Shown here in pieces: positions 1 through 6,774 of a stretch of 7,933 bases of DNA (position 1 is the first letter of the stretch; every line of letters begins with the position of its first letter). Source of the stretch: Phyllobacteriaceae bacterium (GTDB lineage Bacteria; Pseudomonadota; Alphaproteobacteria; Rhizobiales; Devosiaceae). Below the pieces are notes generated by a model that ran no database searches, had not been told where the DNA came from, and was given only the letters and a program-made list of their open reading frames with translations. The stretch lies in the NCBI GenBank assembly GCA_012799265.1, contig JAAZLP010000420.1, positions 1-7,933 of the forward strand, written 5' to 3'. Made by a program: the position numbers and the translations under genes.

Positions 1-32
1 ACTTTCTCCGTGCGTATCAATCCTTTCATCTT

Positions 33-39
33 GAGGAGG
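33..39 (+). promoter_or_regulatory. Shine-Dalgarno site of the MetE-like gene
   Basis: GAGGAGG lies 8 bases before the ATG at 48. It is a near-perfect anti-16S match and fixes the start. The remaining upstream bases (1-32) are too few to judge a promoter, which would lie outside the window. Confidence 0.85.
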
Positions 40-47
40 AAATAATC

Positions 48-1169
48 ATGGCAATAGCCAAGCCGCCCTATCGGGCCGATGTTGTTGGCTCGTTTCTGCG
101 TCCGGACAGCATCAAGGCAGCGCGCAAGGCGCGGAGCGAGAATAGTGGGATGAGCGCGGAGGAATTGCGCGCCGTCGAAGACGAAGCGATCCGCGACGTC
201 ATTCGGATGCAGGAAGATGCGGGCCTCAAGGCGGTTACCGATGGCGAGTTCCGTCGCGCCTGGTGGCATTTCGATTTCATGGGCATGCTCAACGGCCTCG
301 ACATCGTCCAGCGCGAGGGTGGCGGCATCCAGTTCCATGGCGTCGCCACCAAGGCTGACGTGCCGATCATCACTGATCGCCTCAGCTTTCCTGCCGACCA
401 CACCATGCTGGAACATTTCAAGTTCGTCGCCGCCAATACCAAGGTGACGCCGAAGATTTCGATCCCCGGCCCAAGCGCGATCCATTTCCGCATCGCCGAG
501 GACGACATTGCGGTTGCCGATTACAAGCACGATGCCGAGGCCTATTTCGAGGATATCACGGCCACCTATAAGGCTGCCGTGAAGGCCTTTTACGATGCCG
601 GATGCCGCTATCTGCAGATGGACGACATCTTCTTTGCCTATCTCTGCGACCCCAAGATCCGGGCCGAGCGCAAGGCCAGGGGCGAGGATCCGGATTGGCT
701 GATCGGGCGCTATGCCAAGATGATGAATGACGCCATCATCGATCGTCCGGACGATATGCTCATCGGCATGCATATGTGCCGCGGCAATTTCAAATCCACC
801 TGGGTGGCCGAAGGCGCCTATGACCCCGCAGCCGACGCGATCTTCAACCAGACCGATGTCGACATCTATTTCATGGAATATGACACCGAGCGCGCCGGGG
901 GACTCGAACCGCTGCGCCTTCTGCCCAAGGGCAAGAAGCGGGTGCTGCCGGGCTTCATCACGACGAAAACCGCCGAACTCGAAGACATTGACGATCTCAA
1001 GCGCAAGTTCGAAGCCGCAGGTCGACATACCGACATCAACCAGCTCGGCATTGCCCCGCAATGCGGCTTCGCCTCGACCGAGGAAGGCAATTCCATCACC
1101 ATGGATGACCAGCGCCGCAAACTCGATCTGGTGGTGAAAACCGCCGAAACGATCTGGGGCGAAGTCTAG
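48..1169 (+). CDS. Stand-alone MetE C-terminal-like methyltransferase (cobalamin-independent methionine synthase family)
   Basis: 373 residues, about half the length of full MetE. It corresponds only to the zinc-containing C-terminal barrel, as in YxjG/YxjH-type proteins; the N-terminal MetE domain is absent. The four expected zinc ligands can be seen: His242 and Cys244 (GMHMCRG), Glu277 (FMEYD) and Cys339 (APQCGF). The N-terminal VGSFLRP and the DGE at residues 65-67 are also typical of the family. The likely reaction is methyl transfer to homocysteine (or a related thiol) to give methionine. The methyl donor cannot be read from sequence; short family members are often annotated as 5-methyltetrahydropteroyltriglutamate-homocysteine methyltransferase, yet some use other donors. 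It is cytoplasmic, with no signal peptide or membrane segment. It converges on the pca operon and is not part of it, so a link to aromatic catabolism is not shown. Family assignment is firm, substrate uncertain. Confidence 0.85.
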   Translation: MAIAKPPYRADVVGSFLRPDSIKAARKARSENSGMSAEELRAVEDEAIRDVIRMQEDAGLKAVTDGEFRRAWWHFDFMGMLNGLDIVQREGGGIQFHGVATKADVPIITDRLSFPADHTMLEHFKFVAANTKVTPKISIPGPSAIHFRIAEDDIAVADYKHDAEAYFEDITATYKAAVKAFYDAGCRYLQMDDIFFAYLCDPKIRAERKARGEDPDWLIGRYAKMMNDAIIDRPDDMLIGMHMCRGNFKSTWVAEGAYDPAADAIFNQTDVDIYFMEYDTERAGGLEPLRLLPKGKKRVLPGFITTKTAELEDIDDLKRKFEAAGRHTDINQLGIAPQCGFASTEEGNSITMDDQRRKLDLVVKTAETIWGEV

Positions 1170-1191
1170 GACTTCCTCTCCCGCATTTCCG

Positions 1192-1219
1192 CAAACGCCC
1201 TTGGTTTCAGGGGCGTTTG
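1192..1219. terminator. Bidirectional hairpin between the MetE-like gene and pcaB
   Basis: CAAACGCCC (1192-1200) pairs perfectly with GGGCGTTTG (1211-1219). The stem can extend inward by T1201-G1210 wobble, T1202-A1209 and G1203-C1208, giving 12 pairs and a GTTT loop. It sits 22 bases after the MetE-like stop and 10 bases after the pcaB stop on the other strand, so it can serve both converging transcripts. Neither side has a proper U-tract, so efficiency as an intrinsic terminator is uncertain. Confidence 0.6.
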
Positions 1220-1229
1220 TCCGTTCAGG

Positions 1230-2258
1230 TCAGCCCTCGCGGATCTGCCCCAGAAGCTCCATGCCCAGTCTCAGGCTGGCGCCAGTATTGATCAGCATCT
1301 GCGGCAGGGTCAGCCATTCGAGCGTCCAGGCAGCGCCGGACCGCTCATATTCGTGCACCATCGCCTGCTGCATGGTGCCGGCAAGGCCCGCATTGGCGCG
1401 CGCAAGCGCCACGAGCACTTCCGCCCGCACGGGATTGGCCTTGTGCGCCATGGCAGACGAACCGCCACCGCCCTCAAGCTTGATGGCCGCCACTTCATTT
1501 TGCGCCAGAAGCGCAATGTCAGCGCCCATCTTGCCGAGCGTGCCGGATATCAGCGCCAGCAGCGATGCGAATTCAACAATGGGGTCTCGCCCGGTCTGCC
1601 AGGGAGTGGCAATGCCCAGATCGAGCTGTCTTGCCATATGCGCAGCAATGGCATCGCCATGCCCATCAAAGCTCGCGCGGTCACCAACCGGCCCGCCCAG
1701 TTGCACAACCAGCAGCCGCCGACGCATGCCGGTCAGGGTCGTCAAATGGCGACGGAGCGGATCAGACCATGACGCCAGCTTGGCATTCCATGTGGTCGGC
1801 AGCGCCACCTGCATGCGCGTATGCGCCATCAGCGGGTTGTCGGTCCATTCCCGAGCCAGATGATCGAGCCGTGCACACAAATCGCCGATACGGTTTTCGA
1901 ACAGATCGATGATGGGCACGAGCTGCAGCATCAGGGCAGTATCGATAATGTCCTGACTGGTCGCCCCTTTATGCAGCGCCGCCCGGTGCTCCTCCGCAAC
2001 CAGCGCCCGCAACTGCCTGACGAGCGCAGGAATGACCACGCCGTCACGGGCCATCCCCTCCTTGAGCCCGGCCCAGTCCGGCTCAAAGCGACTAACGGCA
2101 TCGCTGACGGCATCCGCTGCGGCGCTGACAATCCAACCCACGTCTGCACTCGCTCGGGCGAGCGCCGCCTCCACCGCAAGCATGGCTTTCACCTGCGCTG
2201 CGTCGGTGAGCAGGGCCTCCGTCTCGTCATCGCCGGCCAGGGCGGAAAGCAGCGTCAT
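1230..2258 (-). CDS. pcaB: 3-carboxy-cis,cis-muconate cycloisomerase
   Basis: 342 residues of the fumarase/aspartase/argininosuccinate lyase superfamily. PcaB converts beta-carboxy-cis,cis-muconate to gamma-carboxymuconolactone in the protocatechuate branch of the beta-ketoadipate pathway; the enzyme is a cytoplasmic homotetramer. Superfamily motifs are visible in order: HKGATSQDIIDTA at residues 96-108, and the mobile-loop signature GGGGSSAMAHKANP around residues 263-276 with Ser267/Ser268. The usual Pro after SSxM is Ala here. The length fits the short (about 350-residue) alphaproteobacterial PcaB and lacks the C-terminal extension of the roughly 450-residue Pseudomonas form. It is the last gene of the operon, 66 bases after pcaG, preceded by a modest AGGTGA (2269-2274) 10 bases from the ATG. 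Placement behind pcaHG makes the assignment secure against other lyases of the family. Confidence 0.93.
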   Translation of the reverse strand: MTLLSALAGDDETEALLTDAAQVKAMLAVEAALARASADVGWIVSAAADAVSDAVSRFEPDWAGLKEGMARDGVVIPALVRQLRALVAEEHRAALHKGATSQDIIDTALMLQLVPIIDLFENRIGDLCARLDHLAREWTDNPLMAHTRMQVALPTTWNAKLASWSDPLRRHLTTLTGMRRRLLVVQLGGPVGDRASFDGHGDAIAAHMARQLDLGIATPWQTGRDPIVEFASLLALISGTLGKMGADIALLAQNEVAAIKLEGGGGSSAMAHKANPVRAEVLVALARANAGLAGTMQQAMVHEYERSGAAWTLEWLTLPQMLINTGASLRLGMELLGQIREG

Positions 2259-2324
2259 GTCTTTTGTCTCACCTGATGTTCGCCGACTATCCGATAGCCT
2301 GCCCTGGCTGACAACGCCTCGGGC
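2259..2324 (-). other. pcaG-pcaB intergenic spacer
   Basis: This 66-base gap is the only real spacer inside the operon. It contains the short dyad CTATCCGATAG (2287-2297) and the pcaB ribosome binding site. I see no terminator-like hairpin and no convincing promoter, so pcaB is most likely co-transcribed with pcaG. Confidence 0.5.
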
Positions 2325-2945
2325 TCAGAAGTCGAAAAACACCGTTTCCTTCTCACCCTGGAGATGGATGTCGAGCACATAGCGCGCCGGACTGCCCTCC
2401 TCGCGTCTGGCGATCAGCGTTTCGCGGCGACGCTTGTCCATGATCTTGTTGAGCACAAAATCATCGGCATTGGCCTCCGCCTCGTCAGCGAAATAAACGC
2501 GCGTCTGCAACCCGATATTGATGCCGCGGGCGACGATCCAGAGCGATATGTGCGGCGCCTGCAATGCGCCGTCCGGACCGGCAACCCGGCCTGGCTTGAT
2601 GGTCTCGAACACCATCACGCCCTGCTCATTGGCCGGCAGACGCCCCCAGCCGGTAAAGGCCGGTACGGAATTGCTGTTTGGGGCCGTTGGCGCAACAAAG
2701 CTGCCGTTGGCGTCGGCCTGCCAGATTTCGATGAGCCCATCCGAAAGAGGAGCGCCCGAGCCATCGAGGAGGCGAAGCTCAAGGGAAATCCGTTCGCCCT
2801 CCACGGGCCCATTGATCATGGTGGCGCCAAGGTCGGCGGCATAGACGCCGCCAATGCCGCAGAAGTTCGGCGTCATGCCGATATGGACATACGGCCCAGC
2901 CGTCTGCGACGGCGTTTCCTTGAGACTTGGTGTCGGGTGCAGCAT
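2325..2945 (-). CDS. pcaG: Protocatechuate 3,4-dioxygenase, alpha subunit
   Basis: 206 residues, close to the roughly 200 of known PcaG. It forms the alpha/beta protomer of protocatechuate 3,4-dioxygenase with PcaH; the complex performs intradiol (ortho) ring cleavage of protocatechuate to beta-carboxy-cis,cis-muconate. The N-terminal KETPSQTAGPYVHIG (residues 9-23) is characteristic of the alpha subunit, followed by the beta-sandwich intradiol fold with DGLIEIWQADANG near residues 69-81. The two Tyr and two His iron ligands of the beta subunit are not present as a set, as expected for alpha. Its ATG shares one base with the pcaH stop (TGATG, 2943-2947), and GGAGGGG (2951-2957) lies 5 bases upstream inside the pcaH end, so the two subunits are translationally coupled, which suits an equimolar complex. 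Confidence 0.96.
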   Translation of the reverse strand: MLHPTPSLKETPSQTAGPYVHIGMTPNFCGIGGVYAADLGATMINGPVEGERISLELRLLDGSGAPLSDGLIEIWQADANGSFVAPTAPNSNSVPAFTGWGRLPANEQGVMVFETIKPGRVAGPDGALQAPHISLWIVARGINIGLQTRVYFADEAEANADDFVLNKIMDKRRRETLIARREEGSPARYVLDIHLQGEKETVFFDF

Positions 2946-3691
2946 CAGTTCCCCTCCAGCTTGTTTTCAAACATCGTCGAGCGCCTTCCGCGCAGCACGA
3001 TATCGAAACGATAGGCCAGTGCATCCATGGGCGTGGTGTTCTGGCGGTCGAGGCGCGCGATCAACTGGTCGATCGCAGCCTTGTCGGGGATGGTACCGAC
3101 AATCGGACACTGCCAGATCATCGGATCGCCCTCGAAATACATCTGGGTGATTAGCCGCTGCGCAAAGGCATGGCCGAAGACCGAGAAATGGATATGGGCC
3201 GGGCGCCAGTCGTTGCCGCCATTCGGCCAGGGATAGGCGCCGGGCTTGACCGTGCGGAAATGATAGAAGCCGTTCTCGTCGGTGATCGAGCGACCAAAGC
3301 CGCCGAAATTGGGATCGAGCGCGGCGAGATACCCTTCCTTCTTGTGTCGATAGCGGCCACCGGCATTTGCCTGCCAGTATTCGACCAGCGTATTGGGCAC
3401 CGGCCGGGCGTTTTCGTCCAGGACCTGGCCATAGACCACCAACCTCTGGCCGATCGCTTCCGTACCGTCCTGGCTGAAATTGCGGATCAGGTCATTATCA
3501 AGCGCACCCAGCTTTTCGTGTCCGAAAGTCGGCCCGGTCATTTCAGACTGGGTAGGCCCCAGCGCCAGCAGGCTATGCTTGGGCGCCCGGAAAGTCGTGC
3601 TCTTGTAACCCGGCGTATCGGCCGACGGATGCCAGGCTCTGTCACGCTGGAACAATAGTCCGTCTGCCCCCGGCAGAATGATCCCGCTCAT
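2945..3691 (-). CDS. pcaH: Protocatechuate 3,4-dioxygenase, beta subunit (iron-binding)
   Basis: 248 residues when started at 3691 (MSGIILPGADG). The catalytic subunit carries the non-haem Fe(III) of the intradiol dioxygenase. All four iron ligands can be placed by comparison with Pseudomonas PcaH: Tyr114 (GGRYRHK), Tyr153 (GAYPWPNG), His166 and His168 (RPAHIHF). The LDPNFGGFGR segment (125-134) is typical of the beta subunit. The open frame extends 25 codons upstream to 3766, but that extension lies inside the pcaDC coding region and matches nothing in the family. The ATG at 3691 has GAGGAGG (3699-3705) 7 bases upstream and overlaps the pcaDC stop as ATGA (3688-3691), so I chose it. Together with pcaG it makes the ring-cleaving enzyme. 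Confidence 0.97.
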   Translation of the reverse strand: MSGIILPGADGLLFQRDRAWHPSADTPGYKSTTFRAPKHSLLALGPTQSEMTGPTFGHEKLGALDNDLIRNFSQDGTEAIGQRLVVYGQVLDENARPVPNTLVEYWQANAGGRYRHKKEGYLAALDPNFGGFGRSITDENGFYHFRTVKPGAYPWPNGGNDWRPAHIHFSVFGHAFAQRLITQMYFEGDPMIWQCPIVGTIPDKAAIDQLIARLDRQNTTPMDALAYRFDIVLRGRRSTMFENKLEGN

Positions 3692-4863
3692 TTGTGGGCC
3701 TCCTCTATTTTTGCGAGCTCCTGCTTGGCAATGCGATAGGCGGCATTCGCCGCCGGCACGCCGCAATAGACTGCGACATGCAGCAGGGCTTCTTTTATGT
3801 CGTTGGCGCTCGCTCCCGTATTTGCCGTGGCGCGCACATGCATGGCAAATTCCTCCTCATGGCCCAGCGCCGCCAGCAGGGCCAGCGTCAGCAGGGACCG
3901 CTCCCTCAGGGTCAACCCCGGTCGAGACCATACGCTGCCCCAGGCGCCTTCGGTAATAAAGGTCTGAAACGCCTCATCGAAATCTGTCGTGCGGGCAATG
4001 GCATTGTCGACATGCGCATCGCCGAGAACGGATCGACGCGTCGCCATGCCGCGTTCGAAGAGATTTTCGTCAGACATGCAGTGATCCTTGTAGAATTGCC
4101 GGATCAATGCCGCGAGCTCATGCGGCTGCTCGATCGAGGGGATATGTCCGGCGTCGGGAAATACTTCGAAATGGGCGCCGGGGATCGCCTCGGCGCATGC
4201 CTCTACCAGCGATAGCGGCGTGGCGCCGTCCTGCCCGCCCGCCACTACCAGCGTGGGCGTAACGATATTGCCGATTTCCGCCGTGAGGTCGGTATCGCGC
4301 AGCGTGGCACAGGTGGATGCGTAGCCCTCGGGACTGGTGCGCAGGAAAAGATTGCGCCAGCCTGCCAAGGCCTCGGGCTGCTCCTGCCGGAACCCCAGGC
4401 TGAACCAGCGCTCCATGACCGGATCGGCGATGGCCTCGAGCCCCTTGGCGCGCACCATCTCCGCACGGGCCGACCACGTTGCAGCATCGCCCACTTTCGG
4501 CGCCGTATCGCAGAGGATCAGCGCGGTCAGACGCGACGGGTCCCGCAGCGCAAAACCCATGCCGATCAGCCCGCCGATGGAAACCCCGCAGAGCGCGAAC
4601 TGGTCAAAGCCCACATGGTCGACCAGCCCTTCGAGATCGTCGAGGTGATCCTCAAGGCTATAGTCGCCGGGAGGCGCATCGCTGAGACCGTGGCCCCGCT
4701 TGTCATAGGAAAGGATGCTGAACTCGCGCGACAGCTCGTCGATGACACTGTCCCAGATGCGCGCATCCGTGCCCAGCGAATTGACCAGCACCAGTTCGGG
4801 CGCACCGATGGGACCGGCCAGCCGATAATGGAGCAGCGCGTCATTGATGCGAACGATATTCAT
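3688..4863 (-). CDS. pcaDC: Fused 3-oxoadipate enol-lactonase / 4-carboxymuconolactone decarboxylase
   Basis: 391 residues with two enzyme domains in one frame. Residues 1-262 are PcaD, an alpha/beta hydrolase with nucleophile Ser95 (CGVSIGG), acid Asp212 (GGQDGATP) and His240 (DAGHIPS); it hydrolyses 3-oxoadipate enol-lactone to 3-oxoadipate. Residues 263-391 are PcaC of the CMD/AhpD-like family, with WSRPGLTLRERSLLTLALLA (312-331), the His342 region (EEFAMHVRA) and CGVPAAN (367-373); it decarboxylates gamma-carboxymuconolactone to the enol-lactone, the substrate of the other half. Comparable fusions are known as PcaL in actinobacteria; Agrobacterium-type clusters have separate pcaD and pcaC. 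There is almost no linker (YKDHC then MSDEN), and an internal ATG with its own ribosome site remains. GGGGAGG (4870-4876) precedes the start by 6 bases. It is the first gene of the operon, divergent from pcaQ. Confidence 0.95.
   Translation of the reverse strand: MNIVRINDALLHYRLAGPIGAPELVLVNSLGTDARIWDSVIDELSREFSILSYDKRGHGLSDAPPGDYSLEDHLDDLEGLVDHVGFDQFALCGVSIGGLIGMGFALRDPSRLTALILCDTAPKVGDAATWSARAEMVRAKGLEAIADPVMERWFSLGFRQEQPEALAGWRNLFLRTSPEGYASTCATLRDTDLTAEIGNIVTPTLVVAGGQDGATPLSLVEACAEAIPGAHFEVFPDAGHIPSIEQPHELAALIRQFYKDHCMSDENLFERGMATRRSVLGDAHVDNAIARTTDFDEAFQTFITEGAWGSVWSRPGLTLRERSLLTLALLAALGHEEEFAMHVRATANTGASANDIKEALLHVAVYCGVPAANAAYRIAKQELAKIEEAHK
4075..4089 (-). promoter_or_regulatory. Internal Shine-Dalgarno and ATG at the PcaD/PcaC junction
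   Basis: Inside pcaDC, AAGGA (4085-4089) lies 7 bases before an in-frame ATG (4075-4077), which encodes Met263, the natural first residue of a PcaC domain. The codon just before it is TGC (Cys262), one base from TGA. This looks like the translation start of a formerly separate pcaC; whether it is still used, giving free PcaC as well as the fusion, cannot be told from sequence. Confidence 0.5.
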
Positions 4864-4882
4864 CCAATGCCTCCCCTGCTGC

Positions 4883-4911
4883 GCTCTAAAGGCTGGCGAG
4901 GCGGCTGTAAA
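4883..4911 (-). promoter_or_regulatory. Candidate pca operon promoter
   Basis: On the minus strand, TTTACA (4906-4911) and TAGAGC (4883-4888) are separated by 17 bases. The -35 is fair and the -10 is weak, as expected of an activator-dependent promoter. A start near 4876 would put the PcaQ-like box centre at about -64, the usual place for a LysR activator recognition site. It would also leave only a very short leader before pcaDC. This is inferred from motif and spacing only. Confidence 0.35.
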
Positions 4912-4921
4912 ATGACTAGTG

Positions 4922-4951
4922 TCGACGTAGGTATAGCCTATGGGTTATTCT
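4922..4951 (+). promoter_or_regulatory. pcaQ: Candidate pcaQ promoter overlapping the operator
   Basis: TCGACG (4922-4927) and TATTCT (4946-4951) are 18 bases apart, each 4 of 6 matches to the sigma-70 consensus. The PcaQ-like box lies between and over them, which would fit negative autoregulation, common for LysR regulators. Both hexamers are weak, so this is tentative. Confidence 0.25.
4933..4948. promoter_or_regulatory. PcaQ operator-like dyad
   Basis: ATAGCC-TATG-GGTTAT on the plus strand reads ATAACC-CATA-GGCTAT on the minus strand. This matches the PcaQ box ATAACC-N4-GGTTAA reported for rhizobia, with one half-site intact in each orientation and one or two mismatches overall. It lies in the 148-base divergent region between pcaDC and pcaQ, the expected place. 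A second partial dyad (TAGG at 4928-4931 with CCTA at 4937-4940) overlaps it. Binding of PcaQ here would activate pcaDCHGB and could repress pcaQ. Confidence 0.75.
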
Positions 4952-5011
4952 AATGGCGCGAGCTGAGATAAACCCGCGCCCTTCCGCGCGCTGAAATAAC
5001 CGGGAGCACGA

Positions 5012-5944
5012 ATGCCGCCTCGTATCATCGACCCGCGGATCAAGATCCGCCACATCGCCTGTTTCCTCGAGGTGGCGCGTCTGCGCAGCGTCGTCAACGC
5101 CGCTCACGCTCTCAATATCAGCCAGCCGGCCGCCACGAAAACCGTGCAGGAGCTTGAAGAGGTGCTCGGGGCGGCGCTGTTTGACCGCAGCCGCCGCCGA
5201 CTGGCGCTGACCGCCTTTGGCGACGTCTTTTACCGCTACGCCTCGGCGAGCATCGCCTCGCTGCGACAGGGGATCGACGCGGCCCAGGGCGCGCAGGAGG
5301 CAGCCGTCATCAAGATCGGCGCCCTGCCCTCGGTTTCAGCCCGCATCCTGCCCGAAGCGGTTCGCCAGCATTGCCGCGCCGAGGCAGGCGTCAATACCCG
5401 CATCATCACCGGCCCGAACGGATACCTTCTCTCCCTGCTGCGCACCGGCGATGTCGACCTGGTCATCGGCCGCATGGCTGAGCCCGAGGTCATGCTGGGG
5501 CTTCATTTCGAGCACCTTTATTCCGAACGCGTCGTCCTCGCCGTGCGCCCGGACCATCCCCTTCTGGCCGCGCGGAATTTCGAGCTCGGCATGATCGCGC
5601 ACTATCAACGCCTCATGCCCACGCCCGGCTCGGTCATCCGGCCGCTGGTGCAGCGCCTGCTGCTGGCCAGCGGCGTCAGCATCCATGGCGAGGAGATCGA
5701 GACCGTCTCCAACGCCTTCGGCCGGGCCTATGTGCGGCAATCCGATGCCGTCTGGTTCATATCCGAAGGCGTGGTCGCGCTTGATGTCGCTGAAAACTAT
5801 CTCGCCCTTCTGCCCGTCGACATGAGCGAGACGCAGGGGCCCGTTGGCTTCACCATGCGCGCCGAAAACGGCCCCGGGCCGGCTCTCGCCGCTTTCATGC
5901 AGACTGTGCGCGATGTCGCCGCTGAGCTTCGCACCCGCGCCTAG
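5012..5944 (+). CDS. pcaQ: LysR-type regulator of the protocatechuate operon
   Basis: 310 residues, normal for the LysR family. The N-terminal winged helix-turn-helix spans about residues 11-70, with recognition region AAHALNISQPAATKTVQELE (30-49) and the family-typical LFDRSRRRLALTAFG (56-70). A linker helix follows, then the effector-binding domain from about residue 95 to the end. In Agrobacterium and Sinorhizobium, PcaQ activates pcaDCHGB and responds to beta-carboxy-cis,cis-muconate and probably gamma-carboxymuconolactone. The same role is inferred here from similarity and from divergent placement next to pcaDC across a PcaQ-type box. GGGAG (5002-5006) lies 5 bases before the ATG. The TAG stop overlaps the stop of the convergent AraC gene. 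A related LysR such as CatR or PcaR-like regulators would not fit this operator and context as well. Confidence 0.9.
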   Translation: MPPRIIDPRIKIRHIACFLEVARLRSVVNAAHALNISQPAATKTVQELEEVLGAALFDRSRRRLALTAFGDVFYRYASASIASLRQGIDAAQGAQEAAVIKIGALPSVSARILPEAVRQHCRAEAGVNTRIITGPNGYLLSLLRTGDVDLVIGRMAEPEVMLGLHFEHLYSERVVLAVRPDHPLLAARNFELGMIAHYQRLMPTPGSVIRPLVQRLLLASGVSIHGEEIETVSNAFGRAYVRQSDAVWFISEGVVALDVAENYLALLPVDMSETQGPVGFTMRAENGPGPALAAFMQTVRDVAAELRTRA

Positions 5945-6774
5945 CGGTGGCTCATCTCCTGCCGGAATTTGGCTGGTGATATGCCCAGCATGCGGGTGAT
6001 GAAACGGGTGAAATAGGCCGGGTCATCATAGCCCAGTTCAGCGCCGATCTGCTTTACTGACAGGGTCGAAAACAAAAGCTGACGACGCGCCTCGTGGGCG
6101 ATGCGGCGCTCTATCACCGACAGTGCCGAGGTGCCCAAAGCCTGGCGACAGATGCGATTGAGATGGGTGGGACTGACAGCCATGGCCTCGGCATAGTCCG
6201 CAATGCGCCGTGTCTGTCGGAAGCGCTGCTCCACCAGCTGTTGGAATACGGCTGCGTGCTGGCGCATGCGACTGGCGGCTTTCTCGTTACTGACTGACTG
6301 GCTCTGGGCACGGTGGAGGGCGATGAGCAGCAGGGACAGATGCGCCCGCATGGCCACATCGTGCCAGCGGCCGGGATGATCTGCTTCGGCGATCATACTG
6401 TCGATGGTCGCACGCACGAGCGGAATATCACTGCGAATAATCGCCGGCAGGTTGAAGCTCAAATCAAGCGCGCGAACATCCCGCTCCAACAGGGTCAGCA
6501 CGATACCGTCGACGTCTTGGGAAAAAAGGTACCCATGCACCACCAGTGCCGGCACAACGATCACCGCATCTGACGTCAAACGGAACTCGGCATCATCGAG
6601 GATGAGCTGTGCCGACCCTTTGGTCAGCACCAGCACCTGGAACAGATGCTCATGCCGGTGCGGCGCGATACGGAAATCATGATGCCGGGCCCGCGCGGGA
6701 ATAGTCTCCCAGTGCAGCCAGTCCTCTGCACTGTCCTTTTCCCCATAGAGAGCATAAGTCGGAATGGTCTTCAT
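5941..6774 (-). CDS. pobR: AraC-family regulator, PobR-like
   Basis: 277 residues from the ATG at 6774 (MKTIPTYALYGE, a start typical of PobR-type AraC proteins). The N-terminal half is a cupin-like effector domain with HRHEH at residues 39-43 and VIVVPALVVHGY at 71-82. The C-terminal double helix-turn-helix spans about residues 180-272 and includes AVSPTHLNRICRQALG (199-214) and the conserved IGAELGYDDPAYFTRFI (243-259). PobR activates pobA when 4-hydroxybenzoate is present; the divergent pobA next door supports this. The frame is open upstream to 6963, but this runs into pobA. No clear ribosome site precedes 6774. An in-frame ATG at 6810 has GGAG, but only one or two bases away, so the start stays uncertain by 12 codons. 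The C-terminal end overlaps the pcaQ end. Confidence 0.85.
   Translation of the reverse strand: MKTIPTYALYGEKDSAEDWLHWETIPARARHHDFRIAPHRHEHLFQVLVLTKGSAQLILDDAEFRLTSDAVIVVPALVVHGYLFSQDVDGIVLTLLERDVRALDLSFNLPAIIRSDIPLVRATIDSMIAEADHPGRWHDVAMRAHLSLLLIALHRAQSQSVSNEKAASRMRQHAAVFQQLVEQRFRQTRRIADYAEAMAVSPTHLNRICRQALGTSALSVIERRIAHEARRQLLFSTLSVKQIGAELGYDDPAYFTRFITRMLGISPAKFRQEMSHR

Noticed and set aside
68..508. Long open frame antisense to the MetE-like gene
   Set aside because: Composition is the Ser/Arg-rich kind expected from reading GC-rich codons in reverse; no domain is recognisable and the sense gene is firmly identified.
1201..1863. 220-codon plus-strand frame over pcaB, and similar frames over pcaGH and pobA (2364-3014, 6920-7531 on minus)
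   Set aside because: All are mirror frames of well-identified enzymes with low-complexity composition and no recognisable domain.
2287..2297. CTATCCGATAG dyad before pcaB as an operator or terminator
   Set aside because: Only five pairs around one base, no U-tract, and no known binding protein; too short to call.
3692..3766. 25-codon N-terminal extension of pcaH (open frame from 3766)
   Set aside because: It lies inside the pcaDC coding region, has no family similarity, and the inner ATG has an ideal ribosome site and an ATGA overlap.
4915..4926. Adjacent ACTAGT and GTCGAC palindromes (SpeI and SalI-like), suggesting a cloning junction
   Set aside because: They sit in a natural-looking promoter region with intact genes and operator around them; chance occurrence is enough.
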